Origin: Manihot esculenta
Lineage: Eukaryota > Streptophyta > Magnoliopsida > Malpighiales > Euphorbiaceae
Length of the DNA stretch: 64,000 nucleotides
Direction of reading: 5' to 3'
NCBI RefSeq assembly: GCF_001659605.2
Contig: NC_035164.2
Coordinates: 11,692,965 to 11,756,964 of the forward strand
The notes beneath the pieces are model-generated. The model saw nothing but the letters and a program-made list of their open reading frames with translations, was not told where the DNA came from and did not search any database. Positions within the stretch are counted from its first letter, which is position 1. Every line of letters starts with the position of its first letter. Of the stretch, positions 1 to 11,622 are shown in pieces. Made by a program: the position numbers and the translations under genes.

Positions 1-41
1 CAATTGGAGAATCTACAACTTACAGGGAACTCAGTAATCCC

Positions 42-719
42 TTACAATTTAATGGTCTGCCCTTCCTTCTGAAAAAATACACTTGAATTCTCAAAGTCAA
101 ATAGTACTGGAGTGAAGCTTTTCATCGAATCAGCTCCCAAGATAATGTCAAATCCCCCAATATCCAGAATTTTAAAATCAAACACAAAACGGTGCTTGTT
201 CCCTTGAAATGTAATGGTCTGCCCTTCCTTCTGAAAAATCATCCTTGAATTCTCAAAGTCAAACAGTATTGGAGTGAAGCTTTTCATCCAATCAGCTCCA
301 AAGATAATGTCAAATCTCACAATATCCAGAATTCTAAAATCAAACACAAAATCGGTGCTTGATAATTTTCCAATAAACCTGTGAAATTCACATGCACAGT
401 GCACCTTTCTCCCATCAACTATTGTCACAGCTATGGTGAGAACTTCTACTACAGGAAGCTTAAGATCCTTAGCAACCTTGGAATCCATACAACTATGAGT
501 ACTTCCACTGTCAATCAAACACAATAATTCCCTATTTCTACACCTTCCCACAATCCGGATTGTATCACTCCCCTTACTACCTTCCAAGGCATGAATAGAT
601 AAGGTTACTTCCTCCCTCACACCTTCCACAGAATCAGGTACATCATGCCAAATTTCCCCATCTTCCTCTTGAATGGTATATTCATTGTTGCCCTGCTCAT
701 TGCTGTAAGCAGCCATCAA
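42..719 (-). pseudogene. Retropepsin-like (protease) domain of the gypsy fragment
   Basis: A 225-codon open stretch contains the aspartic-protease signature LIDSGSTHS (about residues 68-76), followed by a retropepsin-like body with FDIIFGADW. This fits the Gag-protease part of a Ty3/gypsy polyprotein, which cuts the polyprotein during particle maturation. The second half is a tandem duplication of about 54 residues (period 162 bp): the segment beginning FVFDF and ending EGQTI occurs twice, with several substitutions including W to S in GADW and R to G. The frame then stops before any RT. I regard it as part of a dead element. Confidence 0.65.
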
Positions 720-1605
720 TGTTTTCTGTTTACAAATGTGCCCCAGGATTTCCCACCACTCTAAAACAGGGTTTAGGGGTTCTCATAGTGTAGTTGCTGG
801 TATTGGTTGTTTGGATAGGTTTGGTTGTGCTTTAGTTCACGGAAGTAGGGCTGGAAATAGTTGATGAACACTTAGCAGTAGAATTGGGCGGTTTAGAGCT
901 AGTATTTATGTAAGTTGGTTTGGTGTATTGTGTGGTTGAGAATTTTTGTATGTAGATGAAAAAGAATTTGCATTAGTGATTTGGTAAGTAGGTTTGGAAT
1001 AAGGGCCTGACTTCTTGGTATTCCCCACCTACATCTCCTGCAATCTTGCAATTTCCTGAACATGATACAGGGTGGTAGGCTTAAATATTCTCACCATGGG
1101 TCTAATGTCATCTCTAAGGCCCCCAATAAACACTGATAAGAAATAGTTCTCGCCTAACTCCGTCATTATCCTGTCCAATTGCGGCCTCAATCCCTCAAAC
1201 TTATCTTGATACTCTTTTACACTTCCTATCTCACCCTCACAAATTCTTTCATCGCCTACTCTAACCCATGATCCCCAAATCTAGCACAGAATTCCCTCCC
1301 AAACTCATCCCAATTAAGGTATTCCTTTCCACGCTCCAAATTATGAAACCAATCATCAGCTCTATCTATCCAAACAAACTAGCTATACACACACTTTGAT
1401 CCTTGGAAACACCATGTACTTCAAAATATTTCTCACACTTCCTCAACCATACCCTTGCATCCTTGCATCACAAGTTATTAATTCAATTTTAGACAATAAT
1501 TTTAGGGTTTCTGGATCAATCAAGGTTACAGCATTTATGAGAGTGGGTAATATACCCTTACCTCTATCAGATCTACTATTCTCAGCTACTGTGACTCCTT
1601 CCCCA

Positions 1606-1818
1606 CTACCACTGTTTCCTTGTCTTTTCCTTGAGAAATCCAGCCATCATAGATCGCATCTCAGTCAACATCAACCTTCTAGTCTTCTGAGTCTCAGCCT
1701 TCAATCCATCGATGCTCTTATCTGTTTTTTCTTGATAGTTCCGAAATTGTTCCTCCATTTCAGCTAACTTAACAGCTTTGTTAGTTACAATAGCAGATCT
1801 CATCATTATCACCACCCA
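1606..1818 (-). pseudogene. Gag N-terminal fragment of the gypsy element
   Basis: Downstream of the primer-binding site on the minus strand, an open frame from a Met codon near 1803 reads MRSAIVTNKAVKL followed by a charged, coiled-coil-like stretch. This is typical of the start of plant gypsy Gag proteins. It stops near 1606. Further Gag homology with stops (FGREFCARFG) continues to about 1010. It is a broken remnant. Confidence 0.5.
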
Positions 1819-1882
1819 ATTGTAACATCCAAAGACCAAAAATCAGAGTATTAGCCCTCACATATAGGCTCTGATACCAAAT

Positions 1883-2341
1883 TGTTACAACCAGTTAACA
1901 GAGTACGGGAGAGAAGAAGAATGAGAAGAAGATTATATGAAAGAAATTTGAGAAAGAATAGATTGAGAGAGAAATTAAGGAGGAGAATATTATTGATCTT
2001 GTTCAATTCTGAAGCCTTACAAGTATTCTTACTCTATATATTCATGCTCCTATTTGCCAAACGGTATGACTTTAACAACCTTCCCTCCAATTCTTAACTA
2101 ATAGCTGCCTTAGCCAAACAGCTTATTATTCCCAACCCTAGCCCTCTTCTTTCTTCTCTTATATACACATCCCTCCATATAGACAGCACTTACCCAGTCG
2201 TGAATTTCTACTGTATTTAAATAAGCTAGGTTTACCTGCTTCATACCCCTACTGGATCACTAGAAGTTCTAAAAAGACTTCAAAAGCTTCTATAACTCTC
2301 ATAACCATTTTAACAATTTTAGGCAAACAAACTGCATCACA
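1883..2341 (-). repeat. 5' LTR of the leftmost gypsy fragment
   Basis: On the minus strand this block ends in TGTAACA directly before ATT and TGGTATCAGAGCC, the usual plant tRNA-iMet primer site. A TGTGATGC start near 2341 gives matching TGT/ACA ends and a length near 460 bp. The partner LTR is outside the window, so the boundaries rest on terminal motifs only. Confidence 0.5.
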
Positions 2342-2399
2342 GTTGATTGAGAATACAAAATAAATAGTAAGAATTTAATGCAATTTAAAATAAATATAC

Positions 2400-2465
2400 C
2401 TGATTCAGAACATAGTAGACGCTGAAGCGGTTAGGAAAATTGTTTGCAAGGTTATCCAGCTCTTC
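2400..2465 (-). CDS. CBR1: CBR1 exon 7
   Basis: Encodes [20 protein letters not shown] then NQ, matching the segment that follows DILLK in plant CBR1. Borders are GTCGTAG| and CAG|GTATAT, 66 nt, phase 0. The 8.0 kb intron before it is mostly the gypsy element at 2935-9836. Confidence 0.88.
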
Positions 2466-5400
2466 CTACGACCATAAAATCAAAACAAAGTTATGTCACA
2501 ATTTATTTTCCAGCCCTAGAATATTCATCACAGCCACCCAACTTTGCACTTTCCTCCTCCCTGTTCTTCAATGTAACTAGCATGGTCTTAGCGTGATGTG
2601 CAGATGATAATATCATTTGACTGTATGATTAATGACCGATAATTATTTTTTGTTGCATCTAGAAAAATAAATAGGTCAACTATGAAAAAGAGAAGAATAC
2701 AAAATGATAAAATAATTTAAATAATATAGATAAAAAATAATAAAACTTGATATTTAATCTTTTATAAGTGTATATTATGATGATAATAATAATAATAACA
2801 ATAATAATAAATTAGCAAGATATATAATTTAATCCCAAACGATTACTCTTGACAATTGGCATATCATGTGTACTAATATTAATTCATTAGCTTTTAGATA
2901 TGTTATACAGATAGATTGCTTGGAACTCCTGAAGTGATGTAAGCACAACCAACAACACTGATGAGCTAGCATTGCCTCAAGGAACAATTACAAGGTTGAG
3001 ATTCAAGAGGTTGAAGGAAGCACTTCAAGGATTCATAAAGGAATATGTTGAAACTTTGCAAGTTCATTTTGAAGTTGAAGAATAATCTGGCCATTCCAAG
3101 TCAATTAGGCCGAATGTGTTCTTATTGACAGTTCAAACTTTGTATTTATAGTGGGTAGTTATTTAGTAGTGGGTAGTTAACCAGTAGTGAGTAGTTAACC
3201 AGTAGTGGGTAGCTATTCAGTAGTGGATAGTTAACCAGTAGTGGGTAGTTATCCAGTAATGGATAGTGGCATAGATCATGGGTCCATGCATAGTAGTGGG
3301 AAGTGGCAAAGATCATAGGTCTTTATTTAGGTTATATAAAGCATCTCTTTTTCCATATTGTAGACAGATTATCAATTATTCAATACAATTGCTTTATGCG
3401 ATTCTTCTTTGAGAGCTTAAGAGAGATCTTGGTTCTTGACACTGCATCACGAATAAGGTTCGATACTAACTTGTATGTTTCATATTCTTGCTGTTTTTAA
3501 AATCAATCAGTTATAAGTGTTCTTAATTGCATGTTAATTAAGGGTGCTTTAGATTGGGGAATTGTTTTCTGAACTAAGTTCTTTTTACTAGGGTATGTGT
3601 CGTTTCAGTCTCTAATAGGCTGGGGTTCCGCGTCAATTGGTATCAGAGCTAGGCTTAGTAATAATTTCTTAACTATCCTGTGTCTTTTCTTCAATTCTTC
3701 ATGATCTTTCCGTTTGGGATACCTACCAGAGTCGAATACATTGTTTAGTTGCCGTTCAAATCGTATTTTACCCTAAATTCTTGTTTAGGCAAAATTACTA
3801 TCTTTAGTGGTTTGGTTTGTGCTTTCTGCCCTAATTCGTATGCTCCTATTCTAACACTCTTAGAATAGTATTTTCAGTGTTTTACTTTAGTCCATATAAA
3901 AAAAATACCAAAAAGAAGAAAAAAAAAAGAAAAAGAATTTCTGCAATTTGAGTCAATTGTTCAAACTTCATTTTGATATTGATACCAGCTGGTACAAATC
4001 ATATTTCATATATCTTGAACATATTTCAGGGTTTGGGATTCAAAATACATGTTTGGGGTAGGTTTAGGGCAAATTTGGGTAGTATTTTCACAAAAATAGT
4101 TTTACTTAATACTTGCTGTTTTAAGTGTCTTTTTCGTTTGCTTGCTTTGAATTGTTTTTGTTGAGTCAATATTAAGATGAGTTAACCTAGGATTGCATGC
4201 TTAGGGATAACTTCGTGTTAAACACATCCGTCTTGTTAATTTTTTATTCTTAGTTTGTCAATTTGGTGTCTTTCTGTTTGTTGGTTCCTTACACTTAGTT
4301 TGACAAATTGCACATTGTTGAACATCTAATTACACTTAGTACACGAAATTTCACTTTTGTGTGCTAAATCAATCTGTTTGTTTATTTTGGTCAGTTTGCA
4401 TCTAGTGTTGTTTCCTATCTTTTCTTGTTAGGTTTTTCCTTGCTTTCCTTATTATTTGAATCATACAAGCTTGGCTTATTGAGTCTTTATTCTGAAGTGC
4501 ACTTTTGAGATACCAAGAGACTGCTTGAAAGTTAAACACGTGAGTTGAGAGAATTGTGAATTTTTCTATAATGTCTGGGCATAATACTGGTGATACTTCT
4601 GACCCTACGTTTGATCTTAAAGATATGTATAAAGCTTTCATGGATAGCTTTCAGAAGCTAAATTTGAGAATGGATAACCTTGAGGACAACCTTAGATCTT
4701 CAAAGGGCAAGTCCAATCAGGGGGATGATGATACACACGATCCATCCTATGAAGAGGAAAATGTGGCACAATCAGCCCCTTTCCGAGCAAGAAGGTTCAA
4801 TGATTGTGTACCCTATGTAGATAATAATATGAATTCCATAAAGATGAAGATTCCAAGCTTCAATAGTAAGGCTGATGTTGATGCCTATTTCGAGTGGGAG
4901 CGTAAAGTGGAGATGGTTTTTAACTGTCAAAGCTATTCCGACGATAAGAAGGTAAAACTTGCTGTCCTTGAGTTTTCAGACTATGCACTAATATGGTGGG
5001 ATGAGCTTGTGAAATCTAGGAGAAGGAATGGAGAGTTACCCATTGCTAGTTGGGAAGAGATGAAGCGAATCATGAGGAAGAAATATGTGCCTACTTATTA
5101 CCATAGAGATCTCTATCATCAGTTGCAAAGATTAACCCAAGGATCAAAATCTGTTGATGAGTATCATAAGGAGATGGAGTTGCTCCTGATCAAAGCAAAC
5201 ATAGTGGAGGAGGAAGACCAGACCATGGCTCATTTCTTTGGTGGTCTAAACAAGGAGATTGCTGATGTGGTTGATTTGCAACCATATGTTGATTTGGAAG
5301 ACTTGGTGAACATTGCCATTAAGGTGGAAAGACAAAGAGGCCGAAATAGATGGGGGAGTAACAGGGCTGCTCAAAACTCCAACAGCAAATGGGGTTCCAA

Positions 5401-8400
5401 ATGGAACACCAACACTGATCCTAAAAGGTTTGATAAGTCTTCAACTCAAAAAGGCATGTTACCTTCCAAAGAAACATCCAACTCTCATGGTAAAAATGAA
5501 TCAGCCCCTAAATCTAATAGGACTAGAGATATTCAGTGCTTTAAATGTAAAGGGCGTAGGCATTATGCCAATGAGTGTGTTAATAAACGTGCCATGATAG
5601 TGAGGGGAGATGAGATAGTCTCCGAAACTGATTCTGATTCTGATGAAATACCACCTTTAGAAGATTGTTCTGATGTAGAGATAGAAGAGTATCCTGTTCA
5701 GGGAGAGTCCTTGGTCATATTGCGTACTTTAAATGTTTCTATTAAAGAAGAGGGGCTTGAACAGCGTGAAAACATCTTTCACACTCGTTGTTTGATAGGT
5801 GGTAAAGTCTGTTGCATGATAATAGATTCGGGTAGTCAAGTTAATTGTGCTAGTACTATTTTAGTTGATAAATTAGGACTAGAAACTATTAAACACCCTA
5901 ATCCTTACAGACTTCAGTGGTTGAATGATAGTGGCGAGGCAAAGGTAACCAAGCAATGTAAGGTGTCATTTTCTATTGGCAAGTATGTAGATGAGGTTAC
6001 TTGTGATATTGTACCCATGCAGACTGGACATATTTTGTTGGTTAGACCATGGCAATTTGATAGGCGTGTCATTCATGATGGGTATAGTAATAGGTTTTCT
6101 TTTACGTTCCTTGGCGCAAAACATATACTTGTACCATTATCTCCTAAAGATGTATATGCAGATCAAGTAAAATTACAACAATATGCTAAATTGGGTAAGG
6201 AAGGTGAGACAAGTAAAAAGAATGAGGGAAAAGAGGCCAATAGTAAAAAGAAGGTTTCAAATGGCCCAAAGGAGAGTGACTGCACAGGAAAGGATAAAAA
6301 TGAGAGACGTACAGGAGAGAAAACGTTAGTGAGTGTGGAGGTAAAAGGAGAGTTGAGTGAGAGGAGTGAAGAATTCAGCAAGTCTTCCTTTTATTGTAAA
6401 GAGAGAGAGTTGAAGAAGGCATACTTAGGGAAGAGAGCTTTGATTATGTTGCGTTTTAGTTTCAATTTTATGATTGAGACTAACCCTACTAATGAATTGC
6501 CTAGTTCTTTTTCTATGTTATTGCAGGATTTTGCGGATGTATTTCCTGAGGAGGTGCCATCTGGGTTGCCACCCATTAGGGGAATAGAACATCAGATCGA
6601 TTTTGTTCCTGGAGCTCAGATTCCAAACCGTCCAGCTTACTGGAGTAATCCTGAGGAGACGAAGGAATTGCAGAAGCAAGTTGATGAGTTGCTAGCTAAG
6701 GGACATATCAGGGAGAGCCTCAGTCCATGCGCAGTACCTGTTTTGTTGGTTCCAAAGAAAGATGGAACAATGTGCATGTGTGTTGATTGTCGTGCGATCA
6801 ACAAAATCACTGTAAAGTATCGCCATCCTATTCCTAGATTAGATGATATGCTTGAAGAATTATGTGGTGCTGATTTGAAAAGCGGTTATCATCAAATTAG
6901 GATGAAGTTAGGTGATGAGTGGAAAACTGCCTTTAAGACTAAATATGGTTTATATGAATGGTTAGTGATGCCTTTTGGCTTAACTAATGCACCTAGCACA
7001 TTTATGAGATTGATGAACCATGTTTTGCGTGATTACCTAGGTAAGTTTGTGGTTGTGTCTTTTGATGATATATTGATTTATAGCCGAAACCATGATGATC
7101 ACATTAGGCATGTTGAACTTGTTCTACAAAAGTTGCGTGAACATGAATTGTATGCTAATCTTAAGAAATGCACATTTTGTACTGATAGTGTCATATTCCT
7201 AGGATTTATTATTAGTTCACGGGGAGTTGAGGTAGATACTGAAAAGGTTAAGGCTATCCAAGAATGGCCTACACCTAAGAATGCTAATGAGGTGAGATCC
7301 TTTCATGGATTAGCAAGCTTCTATAGGAGGTTTGTTAGAGATTTCAGCACTATTGCTGCACCTCTAAATGAGATTATTAAAAAGGCTGTTGGGTTTAAAT
7401 GGGGTAAAGAACATGAACTTGCATTTAACACATTAAAAGAAAAACTTATTGCTACTCCTATTTTAAGGTTATCTGATTTTTCTAAAACCTTTGAAATCGA
7501 ATGTGATGCTTCTGGGATTGGTATTGGTGCTGTTCTTATGCAGGAAGGCCAACCCATAGCATATTTCAGTGAGAAACTAGGTGGCGCACATTTGAACTAT
7601 TCCACCTATGATAAAGAGTTTTATGCACTGATTAGGGCTCTTGAAGTTTGGGAGCACTACTTGCTGCCTAATGAGTTTGTGATTCATACCGACCATCAAT
7701 CTCTCAAACACTTGAAGGGACAAGGTAAGTTGAACAAGCGGCATGGTAAGTGGGTTGAGTATCTCGAAATCTTTCCTTATGTGATTAAATACAAACAAGA
7801 TAAAGAGAATGTGGTAGCTGATGCATTATCTAGACGTTATGCATTGACTTCCATGCTTAGTTCTAATTTGTTAGGGTTTGAGCATTTGAAAGACATGTAT
7901 GAGAATGATACTGATTTTTCTGATGTATTCAAGGCATGTAAACATGGGGCGTTTAACAAGTTTTATTTGCATGATGGGTTTCTTTTTAGGGGGAAACAAA
8001 TATGTATACCCAATTGTTCAGTGCGTGAGTTGCTTGTTAGAGAATCGCATTCAGGAGGGTTAATGGGACATTTTGGTGTGCAAAAGACTTTAGACATGTT
8101 GAATGAACACTTTTATTGGCCTAACATGCGAAAATATGTAGAGAAAATTTGTGCTCAATGTTTTGCATGTAAACAAGCTAAATCTAAGTCCTTGCCACAT
8201 GGGTTGTATACTCCTTTGCCTGTACCTACTGAACCTTGGACTGATATTTCTATGGATTTTATGATAGGCTTACCTAGGACAAAACGAGGTAGAGATTCAG
8301 TGTTTGTTGTTGTAGATCGCTTTAGTAAGATGGCACATTTTATTCCATGCCATAAAACTGATGATGCAACAAACATAGCTGATTTGTTTTTCAGGGAAGT

Positions 8401-11400
8401 AGTCCGTTTGCATGGTATACCTAGGACTATTGTTTCTGATAGAGATTCTAAGTTCCTTAGTTATTTCTGGTGTGTTTTGCGGGAGAAATTGGGTACTAAG
8501 CTTTTATTTTCTACTACTTGTCATCTACAGACAGATGGCCAAACTGAAGTTGTTAATAGGACTTTAGGAACTATGCTTCTTGCTATTGTGGGAAGGAACT
8601 TAAAAACTTGGGAAGAATGTTTGCCATATGTTGAATTTGCTTATAATCGCGCTGTCCATTCTTCTACTGGTTATTCATCTTTTGAGATTGTGTATGGTTT
8701 TAATCCATTAACTGTATTAGATTTAATGCCTTTACCTTTGAACGAGTTGTCTAATTTAGATGGAAAAGCGAAGGCTGAAATGGTTAAATCAACACACATG
8801 AAAGCGCGTGAGCATATTGAGAAGCGTAACAAAATATATGAGAAACAGGCCAATAAAGGTCGCAAGAAAGTTGTATTTAGACTAGGTGATTGGGTTTGGA
8901 TCCATATGCGAAAGGACAGGTTTCCTAATCTAAGGAAATCAAAACTGGATGCTCGAGGGGATGGACTATATCAAATGCTGAAACGGATCAATGACAACGC
9001 ATATATAATTGATCTGCCAGGTGAGTTTGGTGTAAGTGCTACCTTTAATGTTTCTGATTTGTCTCCTTTTGATTTTGGTACAGATTCGAGGACGAATCAT
9101 TTTCAAGAGGGAGGGAATGATGTAAGCACAACCAACAACACTGATGAGCTAGCATTGCCTCAAGGAACAATTACAAGGTTGAGATCCAAGAGGTTGAAGG
9201 AAGCACTTCAAGGATTCATAAAGGAATATGCTGAAGCTTTGCAAGTTCATTTTGAAATTGAAGAACAATCTGGTTATTCCAAGTCAATTAGGCCGAATGT
9301 GTTCTTATTGACAGTTCAAACTTTGTATTTATAGTGGGTAGTTATTTAATAGTGGGTAGTTATTTAGTAGTGGGTAGTTATTTAGCAGTTGGTAGTTAAT
9401 CAGTAGTGGTTAGTTATCCAGTAGTGGGTAGTTAACCAGTAGTGGGTAGTTATCCAGTAGTGGATAGTGGCATAGATCATGGGTCCATGCATAGTAGTGG
9501 GAAGTGGCAAAGATCATAGGTCTTTATTTAGGTTATATAAAGCATCTCTTTTTCCATATTGTAGACAGATTATCAATTATTCAATACAATTGCTTTATGC
9601 GATTCTTCTTTGAGAGCTTAAGAGAGATCTTGATTCTTGACACTGCATCACGAATAAGGTTCGATACTAACTTGTATGTTTCTTATTCTTGGTGTTTTTA
9701 AAATCAATCAGTTATAAGTGTTCTTAATTGCATGTTAATTAAGGGTGCTTTAGATTGGGGAATTGTTTTCTGAACTAAGTTCTTTTTACTAGGGTATGTG
9801 TCGTTTCAGTCTCTAATAGGCTGGGGTTCCGCGTCAATAAGTAAAAAAGTTGCCAACAAAATCTCTATTTAAAAGTAGAAAATATTTGCATGCATTATTT
9901 TCCATAATCATCACAATAACTGCTTTAAGGTTCCACATCAAGATATAAAGATTATTAGTCCTTATTAAGCTCATCCTTGCTTACACTACATATGTTAACA
10001 AAGATTCATCTTGGTACATGTGTCACCATATGCAACCAATTTTGCTCTATCCAATCTCCTGTGAATGTTTAATAAGAAAATAAGTCCTTATAAACTTCTC
10101 TAGGCTCGGAGCTTTATGGTATGCTAGCTCTAGCAGCATTACTTTTCCTCATCACTGTAGTACTTCTTTTTCTTTTTAACTTTTCTAGGCTTACTGGAAA
10201 TTGCATGTCAGAATTCTGAAACCATGTCAAGTTGCTTTTCCTCACATTTTATCCAATGCATATGTCCCATATCACAAACTCAATTCAATCATTTTTATTC
10301 CTTCCCTTCTTTTTTAGAACTTCGTTGTTGTTTTGGCTCTTCTGGTGTAATATTTTGCATGTTACATTTAAATATTGTCTCAAATATATGGCATGCACTA
10401 CACACACAAGATATGTCAGATGAGTAGGTATACATCTATTTTTGAAAAGCATCAATGAATAATTCTTTTGAGAGAAAGGAAGAGATTCACCTTCAAAAGA
10501 ATGTCCTCATATGTGACATTGGCATAAATAAGATGTACATTGGTCTTGTCATTGGGATTTTCTAGTATGCCCCTAGTAACCTACGGGAACCACAAAAGAC
10601 AAATACAAGTAGACATTAAGTAAAAAATGAGGATTTGTACAACTAGAAAGTAAACGGGACATTTCTAAACCACATACTTGGAACATCGGAGTTATTCCAG
10701 TACCTCCAGCAAGCATCCCAAAAGCTCGAACTTGTTTAGGCTGATACTTAAAGCGCCCCTACAAGCATCAAATAAATATGTCAATCTTTGAATAAGTTTT
10801 TTAAACAGATCAATTATGATTTTACAATTTTTCCAAAAAAGAAATTGAGCATTCAGATGCTTAGAAAAATTTCAACTTGGTATAATTTTTACCAAAGTAA
10901 ATCAATCATGAACAAGGATGTTGTATAAATTAAACGTCAACCTCAAATTTTCCCAATCAATAAACAACTGAAGAATAAAAATGGAAGGAAAAATGTAAGA
11001 CAATGGAACTGTTAAGATCAACCATTTAGCTAAGTTATGTAATAGAATTTATAAATTTTTGAGGTTTAGATCGGATTCATAGAACTCCTCTCAAAGACTT
11101 GAACTGCAATGACAAAAAATAAGCTGCGCGATTCAAAGGATTATGAGCAATCTTCAGAAGAAAGAGTAGTTATAAAGTCATTAAGCTGGAGTCATAGGAA
11201 TCAGGAATAAATTTGCAGATCAAATGAATCTTATCAAACAATAACACGTAGAGAGAATTAAACACTTATGGCTCTATACATGATCCTGTCCAATGCTAGC
11301 CAGATTTTCGCGTGTTTCCTCCATTATAATTAACCCATAAATACTTCTACCAAGCAAAAAACACGTGGAAGTTTTCAGCAATTTTCTTTTCAATATTTAA

Positions 11401-11585
11401 ACAAATTTATCCATATCAAATATTATGAAATTAATAAACACTAAGATCAAATTGATATTAATAAGTATTGTAACCAATTATAAAATCTCAAGAAACATAA
11501 CTTTTCATAATTAATTTTTTCACAAAATCATAAACCTTTTCAACTTAAAAATGATTAACTGATTAAAATTTTATTTTTCTTATAT

Positions 11586-11622
<37 letters not shown>

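Larger units (their letters stand above)
1..2341 (-). mobile_element. Ty3/gypsy LTR retrotransposon fragment, 5' part, minus strand
   Basis: On the minus strand the order is LTR (about 2341-1883), a tRNA-iMet primer-binding site (complement of 1869-1880), a Gag start near 1800, decayed Gag (about 1420-1010) and a retropepsin-like domain (719-42). The rest, including RT, integrase and 3' LTR, would lie left of the window. The element follows exon 7 of the minus-strand reductase gene, so it most likely sits in the next intron, in the same orientation as that gene. Several Gag stops indicate an inactive copy. The right LTR edge is estimated from a TGTG start and a TAACA end and may be a few bases off. 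Confidence 0.7.
2935..9836 (+). mobile_element. Full-length Ty3/gypsy chromovirus (CRM-like) in CBR1 intron 6
   Basis: Two LTRs (2935-3635 and 9118-9836) flank a primer site for tRNA-iMet (3638-3649), one long gag-pol frame and a purine tract (about 9105-9117). Total length is about 6.9 kb, antisense to the host gene. The gag-pol frame runs into the 3' LTR, and the RT segment ([29 protein letters not shown]) resembles the centromeric CRM clade; that assignment is by recall and is inference. The flanks give only an imperfect duplication (tgaag left, ataag or taagt right), so the TSD is uncertain. Confidence 0.88.

Noticed and set aside
1396..1767. Plus-strand open stretch of 123 codons
   Set aside because: It lies opposite the decayed Gag of the minus-strand gypsy fragment and has no recognisable domain.
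1..2399. Last exons of CBR1 in the left 2.4 kb
   Set aside because: I searched the minus strand for the expected PPEVWDGG and CGPPPM coding segments and found only retroelement sequence.
3303..3500. 65-codon open frame, repeated at 9504-9701
   Set aside because: Both copies lie in the two LTRs of one element; it is LTR sequence and not a gene.
2935..9840. Perfect target-site duplication for the CRM-like element
   Set aside because: Flanks tgaag and ataag/taagt match only partly; I could not define a clean 5-bp duplication.
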